From: DASSUW01 sp963792385
GTDB taxonomy: Bacteria; Actinomycetota; Thermoleophilia; Solirubrobacterales; Solirubrobacteraceae
Direction of reading: 5' to 3'
DNA length: 64,000 nucleotides
Assembly (NCBI GenBank): GCA_963792385.1
Contig: CAWBVZ010000006.1
Span: 62,001-126,000 of the forward strand
The notes below the pieces were generated by a model. The model had not been told where the DNA came from and did no database searches. It saw only the letters and a list, made by a program, of their open reading frames with translations. Position 1 is the stretch's first letter, and each line of letters opens with the position of its first letter. The position numbers were made by a program, and so were the translations under genes. This document shows positions 14,957-23,652 of the stretch, one piece after another.

Positions 14957-17578
14957 ATGGGGCGGCCGATGACCCTTGCCGCCCCGACCCGTGAAGCGGC
15001 GTTCCTCGAGCGCGCAGGAGAGCTCGACGTGCTCGACAAGGCGTTCGAGGCGACGAGCGCCTCGGGTGGCCGGCTCGTGCTCGTGGCGGGTGAGGCCGGA
15101 GTCGGCAAGACCGTGCTCCTGCGTCGCTTCTGCGAGCGCCGGGCGAAGGCGGCGCGGATCCTGTGGGGCGACTGCGACGCGCTCTTCACGCTCTCCCCGC
15201 TCGGGCCGCTGACCGACATCTCCGCGATCACCGGCGGCGAGCTCGCGGAGTCCGTCGCGAGCGGCGACCCGGCCCATGCGGTCGCCGCGGCCCTCTTGCG
15301 CGAACTCGCCCGCGGTGAGCCGGCGATCGTCGTGTTCGAGGACGTGCACTGGGCCGACGAGGCGACGCTCGATGTGCTCCGCCTCCTCAGTCGCCGCGTC
15401 GCGACCGTCCCGGCGCTGCTCGTCGCCACCTACCGCGACGACGAGCTCGACCGCACCCACCCGCTGCGGGTCACGCTCGGGGAGCTCTCGCGTCGCGAGG
15501 CGACCGACCGGCTGCGGCTCGCGCCGCTGTCGGTCGAGGCCGTCGCGGAGCTCGCCGCGCCGCACGGCGTCGACGCCGCGGAGCTGCACCGGCGGACGGC
15601 CGGCAACCCGTTCTTCGTGACCGAGGCGCTCGCCGCGGGCGGTGTCGAGCTGCCCGCCACGATCCGCGACGCCGTGCTTGCCCGGGTCAAGCCGCTGAGC
15701 CCGGCGGCGCGACACGTGCTCGACGCGGCCGCGATCGTGCCCGGGACCGTCGACCTGCCGCTGCTGGAGGCGCTCGCGGGCGAGGCCGTCGAGCAGCTCG
15801 AGGAGTGCCTGTCGTGCGGCGTGCTCGGCGCGGCCGGCGCCGGCGTGGCCTTCCGGCACGATCTCGCGCACGTCGTCGTCGAAGAGGCGCTCGTGCCCAA
15901 CGAGCGTCTCGAGCTCCACCGCCGGGCGCTCGCCGCGCTCGCCGGCCGCGCCGATCCGGCTCGCCTCGCCTACCACGCCGAGGGTGCCGGCGACGGGGAC
16001 GCGGTCTTGCGCTTCGCGCCCGCCGCGGCCGAGCGGGCGGCCGCCGCCGGCGCCCACCGCGAGGCCGCGGCCCAGTACGCGCGCGCGTTGCGGTTCGCCG
16101 ACGGGCTCGGGCCCGCGGAGCACGCCGAACTGCTCCGGCACCGGTCGCACCAGTGCTACATGGCCGACCACCCCGACGACGCCGCCGAGGACCTCCAGCG
16201 CGCGCTCGAGTACTACCGCGCGCTCGGCGACCGCCGCGGCGAGGGCGATGCGCTGCGCGCGCTGTCGAACATCCTCTGGTGCCCCGGCCTGATCGACGAG
16301 GCCGAGCACGCCGGTCATCGCGCGGTCGCCGTGCTGGAGCCGCTCGGACCCGGCCGCGAGCTCGCGATGGCCTACGCGAACTTGGCCGCGCTGGCGATGA
16401 ACCACGAGGACGCCCGCGGCAACGCCGAGTGGGGCGGCCGGGCGCTCGAGCTCGCACGCACGCTCGGAGACGAGGCGATCGAGCTCCACGCGCTCAACTC
16501 GATCGGGACGATGGAGTTCCTGGCGCGCGGGCCAGGTGCCCGCGCGAAGACCGAGCGCAGCCTCGAGCTCGCGTTGCGATCGGGCCGGATCGACGATGCG
16601 CTGCGCGCGTACGCGAACCTCGTCTGGGCCGCGGTGCGCCACCGCGCCTATCCGCTTGCCGACCGCTACCTCCAGGAGGCGACCGAGCACGCGAGCGACC
16701 CCGACGTCGACCTGTGGCGGATCTATCTCCTGGGCTTCCGCACCCGCACGGAGCTCGACCAGGGGCGGTGGGATGAGGCGGCCGAGACCGCGGCGCTCGT
16801 CGTGCGCGGGCGCCTGGCGTCTCCGCTACCGGTGATCATCGCGCTGACGGTGACCGCGCGCCTGCGCGCCCGCCGGGGCGACCCGGATCCGTGGTCGCCG
16901 CTCGACGAGGCGCGCGCGCTCGCGGGCGAGGAGTTCCAGCGCATCGAGCCGGTCGCCGTGGCCTGCGCCGAGACGGCGTGGCTCGCGGGCGACCGCGACC
17001 GGGTCATCGCCGAGACCGACCACGTCCTCGCGCTTGCGCGTGAGCGCGATGCCCGCTGGGTGCTCGGCGAGATCCTCTGCTGGCGCCGCCGCGCCGGCGT
17101 CGAGGAGGAGCCCGGCGCCGAAGTGGCGGAGCCATACGCGCTCGAGCTGGCCGGGGAGCACGAACAGGCCGCCGCTCGCTGGGCCGCGCTCGGCTGCCCG
17201 TACGAGGCGGCAGTCGCCTTAGCCGGCGCCGCCGACGAGGCCGCCCAGCGGCGGGCCCTCGACGAGCTGCTCGCGATGGGCGCCACCGCGGCGGCGGCCG
17301 TCGTCGGCCGCCGGCTGCGCGAGCGCGGGGCGGCCAACCTGCCGCGCGGTCCGAGGCCGGCGACGCGCGAGAACCCGGCGCAGCTCACCGCCCGCGAGCT
17401 CGAGGTCCTCGACCTCGTCGCCGACGGCCTGCGCAACCGCGACATCGCCGAGCGCCTGTTCCTCTCGCCCAGGACGGTGGACCACCACGTCTCCGCGATT
17501 CTGCGCAAGCTCGGCGCCCGCACCCGCGGCGAGGCCGGGGCGGCGGCGATCCGGCTTGGGCTCCGCCAGCCCAGCTAG
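14957..17578 (+). CDS. LuxR-family regulator with AAA+ ATPase and TPR region (LAL type)
   Basis: An 873-residue regulator. Residues about 20-260 form an ATPase domain with Walker A GEAGVGKT near residue 50 and a Walker B-like VVFEDVHWADEATL near residue 135. A long helical TPR-like region follows (about 340-780), with repeats such as LGDEAIELHALNSIGTMEF. The last 65 residues are a LuxR HTH: LTARELEVLDLVADGLRNRDIAERLFLSPRTVDHHV. Large ATP-binding LuxR regulators like MalT respond to an inducer by ATP-driven oligomerisation; the inducer here is unknown. Start ATG 14957 or 14969. Its TAG shares bases with the stop of the convergent zincin gene. Confidence 0.93.
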   Translation: MGRPMTLAAPTREAAFLERAGELDVLDKAFEATSASGGRLVLVAGEAGVGKTVLLRRFCERRAKAARILWGDCDALFTLSPLGPLTDISAITGGELAESVASGDPAHAVAAALLRELARGEPAIVVFEDVHWADEATLDVLRLLSRRVATVPALLVATYRDDELDRTHPLRVTLGELSRREATDRLRLAPLSVEAVAELAAPHGVDAAELHRRTAGNPFFVTEALAAGGVELPATIRDAVLARVKPLSPAARHVLDAAAIVPGTVDLPLLEALAGEAVEQLEECLSCGVLGAAGAGVAFRHDLAHVVVEEALVPNERLELHRRALAALAGRADPARLAYHAEGAGDGDAVLRFAPAAAERAAAAGAHREAAAQYARALRFADGLGPAEHAELLRHRSHQCYMADHPDDAAEDLQRALEYYRALGDRRGEGDALRALSNILWCPGLIDEAEHAGHRAVAVLEPLGPGRELAMAYANLAALAMNHEDARGNAEWGGRALELARTLGDEAIELHALNSIGTMEFLARGPGARAKTERSLELALRSGRIDDALRAYANLVWAAVRHRAYPLADRYLQEATEHASDPDVDLWRIYLLGFRTRTELDQGRWDEAAETAALVVRGRLASPLPVIIALTVTARLRARRGDPDPWSPLDEARALAGEEFQRIEPVAVACAETAWLAGDRDRVIAETDHVLALARERDARWVLGEILCWRRRAGVEEEPGAEVAEPYALELAGEHEQAAARWAALGCPYEAAVALAGAADEAAQRRALDELLAMGATAAAAVVGRRLRERGAANLPRGPRPATRENPAQLTARELEVLDLVADGLRNRDIAERLFLSPRTVDHHVSAILRKLGARTRGEAGAAAIRLGLRQPS

Positions 17579-18210
17579 AGACCGAGCTCGCGCACGCCGA
17601 GCTCGTCCGCGCCCAGGTGGTGGGCGAGCTCGTGGCGGACGGTGCGCGTGACCTGGGCGCGCAGCTCGTCCGGGTCGTCGCCGAAGTCGCGTAGCAGCGT
17701 GTCGCGGAAGATCAGGATCCGGTCGGGGTAGTTGTCGCGAGCGACGGTGTCGCCCTGGTACATCCCGTACGCGCGGTGGCGGCGGCCCTTGTCTGAGATC
17801 ACGACCGCGACGTGATCGAGCGACTTGAGCAGCAGGTCGGGCAGGTCGTCGAGCGCTTCGCGCACGAGCTCCTCGAAGTCACGCGGGTTGCGCGGGTCGA
17901 GCTCCATGAACTCGATCTCGTCCGGCTCGGCCGCGAGGTTGTCGTGGGCGAGCCGCTCCGAGCGCCGTACGAGCTCCTCGAACTCCTCGTCGTCGGCGGG
18001 CTCGGTGTACTCGGCTAGCCGGCCGGTGATGGTCACGATCACGCCCGCGAGGACGACGATGAACGCGAGGACGCACGCGGTGATCTGCATCAGCCGCACG
18101 GCGTACATGTTCGACAGCCCGCCGAGCAGCGTCACGATCAGGATCGCGCAGCAGAAGGTGAACAGCGCCGACATCGCGATTCGGCGTCCTGCAGGGAAGT
18201 TGGCGAACAT
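17575..18210 (-). CDS. Membrane-anchored zincin-like metallopeptidase
   Basis: A 211-residue protein with two N-terminal membrane segments (SALFTFCCAILIVTLLGG and ITACVLAFIVVLAGVIVTI), an acidic linker (ADDEEFEEL) and a C-terminal minigluzincin-like domain. The zinc motif HELAHHLG lies about 16 residues from the end, after RTVRHE. It resembles the DUF1025/metallopeptidase family that has TM helices in actinobacteria; RDFGDDPDELRAQVTRTVRHE is the conserved lead-in. Proteolytic activity is inferred, not shown. It begins 11 bases after the acyl-CoA dehydrogenase stop, likely in one transcript with it. Confidence 0.85.
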   Translation of the reverse strand: MFANFPAGRRIAMSALFTFCCAILIVTLLGGLSNMYAVRLMQITACVLAFIVVLAGVIVTITGRLAEYTEPADDEEFEELVRRSERLAHDNLAAEPDEIEFMELDPRNPRDFEELVREALDDLPDLLLKSLDHVAVVISDKGRRHRAYGMYQGDTVARDNYPDRILIFRDTLLRDFGDDPDELRAQVTRTVRHELAHHLGADELGVRELGL

Positions 18211-18221
18211 GTCGATCGTTC

Positions 18222-19379
18222 CTATCGCAAGCTGCGGGCTATGACCAGGCGCTGGATCTCGTTGGTGCCTTCGTAGATCTGAGTGATCTTCGCATCCCGC
18301 ATGTAGCGCTCCACGGGGTACTCCGTTACATACCCATAGCCGCCGAGTACCTGGACCGCCTCGACGGTGACCGCCATTGCGGTGTCGGACGCGAACAGCT
18401 TCGCCATTGCGGAGTACTTGCCGGCGTCGGCCTCGTGCCGGTCGATCTTCGCGCAGGCGCGGTACAGCAGCTCACGCGCGGCCGCCGTGCGCGTCTCCAT
18501 GTCGGCGAGCTTGAACTGGATGCCCTGGAAGTCGGCGATCGCGCGGCCGAACTGGCGGCGCTCGTTCGCGTAGCCGGAGGCGTGGTCCGTGGCGCCCTGG
18601 GCGATGCCGACCGCCTGCGCGGCGACACCGAGCCGCGAGTGGTCGAGCGTGCCGAGCGCGACCTGCATCCCGCGGCCGACCTCGCCGATCAGGTTGCCGG
18701 CCGGCACGCGGACGTCGTCGAAGATCGGCTGGCCGGTGGGCGAGCCCTTGATCCCGAGCTTGTGCTCGAGCTTGCCGACCGTGAATCCCGGGCGATCGGC
18801 TTCGACGACGAACGCGCTGATGCCGCGCGAGCGCGGGGCGCCGGAGTCGGTCTTGGCGAAGACGATGTAGAAGTCCGCGACGCCGAGGTTGGTGATCCAG
18901 TTCTTCGTCCCGGTGATGACCCACTCGTCGCCGTCGCGCACAGCGCGCGTGATCATCCCGCCCGGATCGGACCCGGCCTCCGGCTCGGACAGCGCGAACG
19001 CGGGCGACCACTCGCCGCTCGCGCAGCGCGGCAGGAAGCGCTGCTTGAGCTCATCGGAGCCGTACAGGCGGATCGGCAGCGTGCCGAGCTCCTGGATCAT
19101 CAGGATCAGCGCGCTCGAGGCGCACGCGCGTGCGATCTCCTCGACCGCGAGGTTGAGCATCAGCGTGCCGGTGCCGGTGCCGCCGTACTCCTCGGGGAAC
19201 GGCAGACCGAGCAGGTCGTGCTCGGCGAACAGCTTGCGGATGTCCCACGGGTATTCGGCCTTGGCGTCGATCTCGGCGGCTCGTGGCGCCACCCGCTCGG
19301 TGACGATCTGGCGGATCGTGTCGCGGAACTCGATCTGCTCGTCGGTGAGCGCGTAGGTGTCAAGGGCAGCAGTCTCCAT
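18222..19379 (-). CDS. Acyl-CoA dehydrogenase
   Basis: A 385-residue flavoenzyme that oxidises an acyl-CoA to the 2-enoyl-CoA. Family segments appear in order: an N-terminal helical domain, CASGEWSPAFALSEPEAGSDPGG (FAD contact), ITGTKNWITNLGVADF, and the C-terminal domain with YANERRQFGRAIADFQGIQF and QVLGGYGYVTEYPVERYMRDAKITQIYEGTNEIQ, where the Glu of YEGTNEIQ is the usual catalytic base of short-chain and medium-chain enzymes. Chain length is not predictable. The zincin gene follows closely. Confidence 0.95.
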   Translation of the reverse strand: METAALDTYALTDEQIEFRDTIRQIVTERVAPRAAEIDAKAEYPWDIRKLFAEHDLLGLPFPEEYGGTGTGTLMLNLAVEEIARACASSALILMIQELGTLPIRLYGSDELKQRFLPRCASGEWSPAFALSEPEAGSDPGGMITRAVRDGDEWVITGTKNWITNLGVADFYIVFAKTDSGAPRSRGISAFVVEADRPGFTVGKLEHKLGIKGSPTGQPIFDDVRVPAGNLIGEVGRGMQVALGTLDHSRLGVAAQAVGIAQGATDHASGYANERRQFGRAIADFQGIQFKLADMETRTAAARELLYRACAKIDRHEADAGKYSAMAKLFASDTAMAVTVEAVQVLGGYGYVTEYPVERYMRDAKITQIYEGTNEIQRLVIARSLR

Positions 19380-19448
19380 GCCCTTAGTGTGGCGACTCGC
19401 GATTGTCGGCCGAGTTTGGCGCCTGCCCCCGCTGGGGATGCGGAGGGA

Positions 19449-19661
19449 ATGGGAATCGGAACCTCGCTGTTTCTGATCGCCGTCGGCGCGATCCTTTACT
19501 TCGCCGTCAACGCGACGGTCTCGGGCCTCGAGATCGCCACCGTTGGCATCATCCTGATGGTGATCGGCGGCCTCGGCCTACTGATCTCGCTCTTCATGCT
19601 GTCCTCGGCACGGCGCGCCCCAGCGGAGCGCACCGTGGTCCGGGACCGCGACGTGTACTAG
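19449..19661 (+). CDS. Small two-helix membrane protein (DUF6458-like)
   Basis: A 70-residue protein with two hydrophobic segments, TSLFLIAVGAILYFAVN and VGIILMVIGGLGLLISLFML, and a basic C-terminal tail (RDRDVY). It fits the DUF6458 family of actinobacterial small membrane proteins; function unknown. A GGAGGG at 19442-19447 serves ATG 19449. The gene is divergent from the acyl-CoA dehydrogenase, with 69 bases between starts, and overlaps the convergent NlpC/P60 gene at its stop by 4 bases. Confidence 0.82.
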   Translation: MGIGTSLFLIAVGAILYFAVNATVSGLEIATVGIILMVIGGLGLLISLFMLSSARRAPAERTVVRDRDVY

Positions 19662-20428
19662 AGCCCTGCCGGGTGGCGCACCCGGTAGCCGTCGGTCGGG
19701 CGCATGACCTCACTCCAGCGCGGGCCCTTGCCCGCGTTGTTCCAGCCCGTGTCGAACCGCAGGCCGGCGATCACGAGGAAGCCGTGGCCGCCCTGGGCGT
19801 AGATCGTGATCCAGCTGCCCTTGCCCGCCTGGCCCCACGACATGTAGTCGCCTGACGTCATCGGGCGGTCGACCAGTCCGGCGCCATGGAGGGCGTACGA
19901 CATCGCGCCCGAGCAGTCGTAGCCGGAGTCGTTCCAGCGGCCGTGGCCGCCACCGTACTTGTACGGCTTGCCGACGATCTTGTTGGCCGCCGCGATCGCC
20001 GCCTTGACCTCCTCGGGCGCCGACGCCGGCGCGACGGCGTGACCGGCGCCGTCCAGCACGGCCTTCTCGCCGGCGGGCGCAGCGAGCGGCGCGGACGCCT
20101 GCGGCTCGAACACGCGGATCCCCTGGTCGACCTGCGAGCGCAGCTTGCTCGCGTCCGAGCGCGACACGCGCCCGTTCACGCGGCTGACCTGCGACCGGCG
20201 CTCCCACGACCGCACGCGGCGGGCCGTGTGGGGGCCGTACTGGCCGTCGACACCGGTGCGAAGCCCGACGCGGGTGAGGTAGTCCTGGAGCACCCGCACG
20301 TCCCGGCCGCTGTCCCCCTGGGCCAGAGCGCGGTCTCCGAAGGCGATGCGCCTGGCCTCAGCGGGCGCGACGGGCAGCGCAAGGCCAAGGGCGGCGAGGC
20401 CCACGATGAGCGTACGACTGCGTGGCAC
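19658..20428 (-). CDS. Exported NlpC/P60-type cell-wall hydrolase with peptidoglycan-binding domain
   Basis: A 256-residue exported protein. A signal peptide (about 1-25, ending APAEA) is followed by a PG_binding_1 domain (ALAQGDSGRDVRVLQDYL, TGVDGQYGPHTARRVRSWE), then a linker and a C-terminal NlpC/P60-like domain: GKPYKYGGGHGRW, YDCSGAMSYAL with the catalytic Cys, and GGHGFLVIAG with the catalytic His. It should cut peptide cross-links in the wall. The start is GTG 20428. The c-di-AMP riboswitch at 20452-20594 lies in its leader, so expression is tied to cell-wall/osmotic signalling. A paralogue without the PG-binding domain is at 39247-39960. Confidence 0.92.
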   Translation of the reverse strand: MPRSRTLIVGLAALGLALPVAPAEARRIAFGDRALAQGDSGRDVRVLQDYLTRVGLRTGVDGQYGPHTARRVRSWERRSQVSRVNGRVSRSDASKLRSQVDQGIRVFEPQASAPLAAPAGEKAVLDGAGHAVAPASAPEEVKAAIAAANKIVGKPYKYGGGHGRWNDSGYDCSGAMSYALHGAGLVDRPMTSGDYMSWGQAGKGSWITIYAQGGHGFLVIAGLRFDTGWNNAGKGPRWSEVMRPTDGYRVRHPAGL

Positions 20429-20451
20429 GGCGGATGGTTCCTTTCTTTCTT

Positions 20452-20594
20452 CCGCCTACGGGGTTAGCTGTCGGGCTCGCGCGGAAAGATCGCGCTACGC
20501 CGCATCACACGGCGATTCGCCCCCGGCCGAAAGGTGCTCGGCCACTGGTTCCCCCGTTCCCCGCCGGCCTGGGCCGTGCGGGAACTCGGCGTTT
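20452..20594 (-). promoter_or_regulatory. c-di-AMP riboswitch (ydaO-yuaA leader)
   Basis: On the minus strand the leader of the NlpC/P60 gene contains the hallmark elements of the ydaO class in order: a P1 strand CGCC near 20591, GGGGGAACC, GGGGGCGAATC, and the highly conserved CCCGACAGCTAACCCCGTAGGCG, whose end pairs with the first strand. Known ydaO riboswitches bind c-di-AMP, usually switching expression off, and in actinobacteria they control wall hydrolases. The downstream gene fits. The terminator or anti-terminator part between 20451 and 20429 is not clear. A covariance-model search would settle it. Confidence 0.93.
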
Positions 20595-21812
20595 ATGTCC
20601 CCAACGAAGCGCGGCACTCTAGCGGAGCGCTCGGCAGATAGCGTGCACACCCTGCTGCACGATCTGGACACCGCCACCGCGGACCTCGATCCGCCGTTCG
20701 CGGTCGTCGACCTCGACGCGTTCGACGCCAACGCCGCCGATCTGCTGCGCCGTGCCGGCGGAACGCCGGTGCGGCTGGCGTCGAAATCGGTCCGCTGCCG
20801 GACGCTGGCCGACCGCGCGCTGGGCGCGGGTTTCCAAGGGATCCTCGCGTTCACGCTGCCGGAGGCGCTGTGGCTGGCCGCGGCCGGCGCCGACGACGTG
20901 GTGGTCGCGTACCCGACCGTGGATCGCGCGGCGCTGCGGGAGCTGGCGGACGGCGCCGCGCGTGACCGGATCACCGTGATGGTCGACTGCCGCGAGCACT
21001 TCGACCTGATCCCGGCCGGGAGCGGCCCGGTGCGCGTGTGCATCGATGTCGACGCCGGCTGGTGGCCGCTCGGCGGCCGGGTGCGGATCGGCGCCAAGCG
21101 CTCGCCGCTGCACACGCCCGAGCAGGCCGCGGACCTGGCGCGCGCGATCATCTCGCGGCCCGGGCTGGAGCTCGATGGGCTGCTGATGTACGAGGCGCAG
21201 ATCGCCGGCGTCGGCGACCGCCCGCCCGGCAACCCGGTGCTGGGCGCCGCCCTGCGGGCGATGCAGCGCGCCTCGGCGCGCGAGCTGGCCGCCCGCCGCG
21301 CCGCCGTCGTGGCGGCGGCGCGCGCCGTCGCGCCGCTGCGGTTCGTCAACGGCGGCGGCACGGGATCGATCGAGCGCACCGCCGCCGAGCCGGCGGTGAC
21401 CGAGGTCGCCGCCGGTTCGGGCCTGCTCGCGCCCACGCTGTTCGACGCCTACCGCGCGTTCGCGCCCCGCCCGGCCGCGTTCTTCGCCCTGCCGGTGGTT
21501 CGGCGGCCGTCCGCGCGCGTGGCGACGGCGCTCGGCGGCGGCTACCCGGCGTCGGGCCCGGCGGGCCGCGACCGTCTCCCCCGCCCCGCCACGCCGGGCC
21601 TGCGGCTCGACCGCCAGGAGGGCGCCGGCGAGGTCCAGACGCCGCTGCTCGGCCCGGCCGCGGCGGGGCTGCGGATCGGCGACCGCGTGTGGATGCGCCA
21701 CGCCAAGGCGGGCGAGCTGTGCGAGCGCTTCGACGTCCTGCACCTCGTCCAGGGCGGCCGCCGCGTGGCGACCGTCCCGACCTACCGTGGCGAGGGCCGC
21801 GCGTTCCTCTGA
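20595..21812 (+). CDS. PLP-dependent alanine-racemase-fold enzyme (amino-acid deaminase/aldolase-like)
   Basis: About 405 residues with an alanine-racemase N-terminal barrel. PFAVVDLDAFDANAADLLRRAGGTPVRLASKSVRCR holds the PLP lysine (K in ASKSVR); VCIDVDAGWWPLGG, LDGLLMYEAQIAG and LRFVNGGGTGSIE (phosphate loop) follow, and GDRVWMRHAKAGELCERF is the C-terminal metal/dimer region of D-threonine aldolase-like proteins. Reaction class is set, substrate is not. Start ATG 20595, or GTG 20643, where homology to the family begins; the first 16 residues are not conserved-looking. It converges with the lactone oxidase, overlapping it by 31 bases. Confidence 0.85.
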   Translation: MSPTKRGTLAERSADSVHTLLHDLDTATADLDPPFAVVDLDAFDANAADLLRRAGGTPVRLASKSVRCRTLADRALGAGFQGILAFTLPEALWLAAAGADDVVVAYPTVDRAALRELADGAARDRITVMVDCREHFDLIPAGSGPVRVCIDVDAGWWPLGGRVRIGAKRSPLHTPEQAADLARAIISRPGLELDGLLMYEAQIAGVGDRPPGNPVLGAALRAMQRASARELAARRAAVVAAARAVAPLRFVNGGGTGSIERTAAEPAVTEVAAGSGLLAPTLFDAYRAFAPRPAAFFALPVVRRPSARVATALGGGYPASGPAGRDRLPRPATPGLRLDRQEGAGEVQTPLLGPAAAGLRIGDRVWMRHAKAGELCERFDVLHLVQGGRRVATVPTYRGEGRAFL

Positions 21813-23101
21813 CGCACCGCGCCGAGCACGCGGCGCGCCCATTCGTTCTCGAACCGGCCGCCGGGGTCGAGCTCCTGTCGCGCGGCCTGGAACGCGTCCC
21901 AGGCCGGGTAGCGCGGCGCCAATTCGGCCGCCGTCAGGAACGACCACTTGCCCCAGTGCGGGCGGCCGCCGAGCGAGCCCATCAGCGCCTCGACCTCACG
22001 GAACGACGCCTCCCACGGCACGCCCTCGAACACGTGCACCGCGACGTACGCGCTGTCGCGCCCGTGCGCGGGCGAGAGCAGCGCGTCGTCGGCTCCGACG
22101 AGGCGCAGCTCGACCGGGAACGAGACCGGGTGGCGCTCGAGGATCGCGCGGGCGCCGCGCACCGCGTCGGCCGCGGATGCGCGCGGGACCGCGTACTCCA
22201 TCTCCGTGAAGCGCACGAGCCGCGGGCTGGCGAAGATCCGGAACGACCAGTCGACCCGCTCACGCCGCGACGCCGCGCGCGCCATCGTGCGGTTGAGCAG
22301 CGGGATCGTCCGCGGGAAGCGCCGTGCCACGCGGTTGATGAGGCCGAACACGTGATTGTCCATCAGGATGTCCTCGAACCACTCGCGGCCGGCGCCCGGC
22401 ACGTCGCGCTCGGCTTCGGTGCGCGTGTTGGTGCGCGTGAGCGCCAGCGGCGAGTGCGGGAACGTCCAAAACTCGAAGTGGTCGGCGGCGTCCGCACGCT
22501 CGTCGAGCGCGGAGAGCACGTCCTCCAGCGGCTCCGGCCGGTCGAGCCCGCGGAGCCGGAACGTCGGGACGCAGCGCAGCGTCACGGCGACCACCACGCC
22601 GAGCGCGCCGAGCCCGACCCGTGCCGCACGCAGCAGGTCGCCGTCGGCCGCGGTCAGCTCGCGCGTGCTGCCGTCGCCGAGCACCAGCTCGAGACCCTCG
22701 ACCTGCACCGACAGGTTCCCCAGCCGCGCGCCGGTGCCGTGCGTGGCGGTCGCGATCGCGCCGGCGACCGACTGCGCGTCGATGTCGCCGAGGTTCGGCA
22801 GCGCCAGCCCGCGCAGGTGCAGCTCGCGGCTCAGCCGGTGCAGCGTGATCCCGCCCTCGACGCGCACGAGCCCGCTCGCCGCGTCGGCCTCGAGCACGCG
22901 GTCCATGCGGTCGAGCGAGAGCAGCACGTCATCGGTGAGCACCGCCCCGGTGAACGAGTGCCCGGCGCCCGCGACCCGCACCGTCCGCCCCGCGGCCGCG
23001 GCGCGCTCGACCGCCGCCACGACCTCCGCCCGCGAGCGCGGCCGCTCGAACACGGCAGGTTCGCACTGCTGAGTGCGCGACCAGTTCACCCACCCGGGCA
23101 T
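21782..23101 (-). CDS. FAD-linked sugar-lactone oxidase (D-arabinono-1,4-lactone oxidase-like)
   Basis: A 439-residue flavoprotein. The FAD-binding PCMH domain fills residues about 1-170: RPRSRAEVVAAVERAAAAGRTVRVAGAGHSF carries the GAGHSF motif where a His usually holds covalent FAD, and GDIDAQSVAGAIATATHGTG is the second FAD contact. The C-terminal ALO domain ends with HWGKWSFLTAAELAPRYPAWDAF, containing the HWGK motif of this family, which oxidises sugar lactones with oxygen. The same gene pair (alanine-racemase-fold enzyme and this oxidase) recurs in actinobacteria (from memory). Confidence 0.92.
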   Translation of the reverse strand: MPGWVNWSRTQQCEPAVFERPRSRAEVVAAVERAAAAGRTVRVAGAGHSFTGAVLTDDVLLSLDRMDRVLEADAASGLVRVEGGITLHRLSRELHLRGLALPNLGDIDAQSVAGAIATATHGTGARLGNLSVQVEGLELVLGDGSTRELTAADGDLLRAARVGLGALGVVVAVTLRCVPTFRLRGLDRPEPLEDVLSALDERADAADHFEFWTFPHSPLALTRTNTRTEAERDVPGAGREWFEDILMDNHVFGLINRVARRFPRTIPLLNRTMARAASRRERVDWSFRIFASPRLVRFTEMEYAVPRASAADAVRGARAILERHPVSFPVELRLVGADDALLSPAHGRDSAYVAVHVFEGVPWEASFREVEALMGSLGGRPHWGKWSFLTAAELAPRYPAWDAFQAARQELDPGGRFENEWARRVLGAVRQRNARPSPR

Positions 23102-23150
23102 GCGCGCAGGCTAGTACTTGTGTTCGGAGGTTCGGCGCATAGCCCGGCGT

Positions 23151-23240
23151 AGTCCGGGTCGTGTCTGCCGGTGCACGGCATCCGAAAGCATGCTGGTTGC
23201 ACGTGCCGGATGCCGGGTGCCGGCAGACGCGGCCCGGGCC
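23151..23240. repeat. Long imperfect inverted repeat between divergent genes
   Basis: Two arms of about 34 bases flank a loop: 23151-23184 and 23207-23240. The core arms GTCTGCCGG...GGCATCCG (23163-23184) and CGGATGCC...CCGGCAGAC (23207-23228) match over about 20 of 22 positions, and the outer parts (CCGGGTCGT against GCGGCCCGGG) continue with mismatches. The loop contains GCATGC. It lies between the starts of two divergent genes, so it is not an ordinary terminator; it could be a mobile palindromic element or a leader hairpin of the rhodanese gene. Confidence 0.7.
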
Positions 23241-23252
23241 CGCCGGAATGCG

Positions 23253-23281
23253 TCGAACGTTCGAACGCGCGTACTTAGTAC
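23253..23281. promoter_or_regulatory. Two perfect palindromes upstream of the rhodanese gene
   Basis: TCGAACGTTCGA (23253-23264, 12 bp, perfect) overlaps CGTTCGAACG (23258-23267), and GTACT-T-AGTAC (23271-23281) follows, all within 40 bases before ATG 23293. This layout fits operator sites over a promoter of the rhodanese-dehydrogenase unit. The binding protein is unknown. Confidence 0.4.
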
Positions 23282-23292
23282 CGTTGATCCGC

Positions 23293-23652
23293 ATGGCAGG
23301 GGACCACGCCTTCCACGCCGACGATGTCGACGTCGCGCCGGAGCGAGTGCGCGAGCGGCACGAGGCGGGAGAGATCCAGCTGATCGACGTCCGCGAGACG
23401 TACGAGTGGGAGGCCGGCCGCGTCGCCGGTGCCCGCCACATCGAGCTCGAGCGGGTCGCCGCGCAGGCGGCCACGATCGAGAAGGACCGGCCCGTGGTCT
23501 TCTACTGCCGGCTCGGCGCACGATCCGGGATGGCGGCCAACGCGTTCCGGCGCGCCGGCTACGACGCGTACTCGATGGACGGCGGGCTCGAGGCCTGGGA
23601 CGCGAGCGGATTGCCGCTCGATCCCGCAGACGGCCAGGTCGCCGACCACTGA
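23293..23652 (+). CDS. Rhodanese-like domain protein (single domain)
   Basis: A 119-residue single rhodanese domain. IQLIDVRETYEWEAGRVAGARHIELERV is the conserved opening, and VVFYCRLGARSGMAA holds the active-site Cys followed by the short loop typical of thiosulfate or polysulfide sulfurtransferases, followed by AYSMDGGLEAWDASGLP. It probably transfers sulfane sulfur in the cytoplasm. The ATG at 23293 is the first in-frame start after the palindromes. Its stop overlaps the start of the sugar dehydrogenase gene (TGATG). Confidence 0.92.
   Translation: MAGDHAFHADDVDVAPERVRERHEAGEIQLIDVRETYEWEAGRVAGARHIELERVAAQAATIEKDRPVVFYCRLGARSGMAANAFRRAGYDAYSMDGGLEAWDASGLPLDPADGQVADH

Noticed and set aside
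14429..16690. Very long minus-strand open frame continuous with the DAHP synthase gene (about 750 extra codons)
   Set aside because: It is antisense to the LuxR-type gene, has no recognisable domains and reflects the open reverse frame created by high GC codon use.
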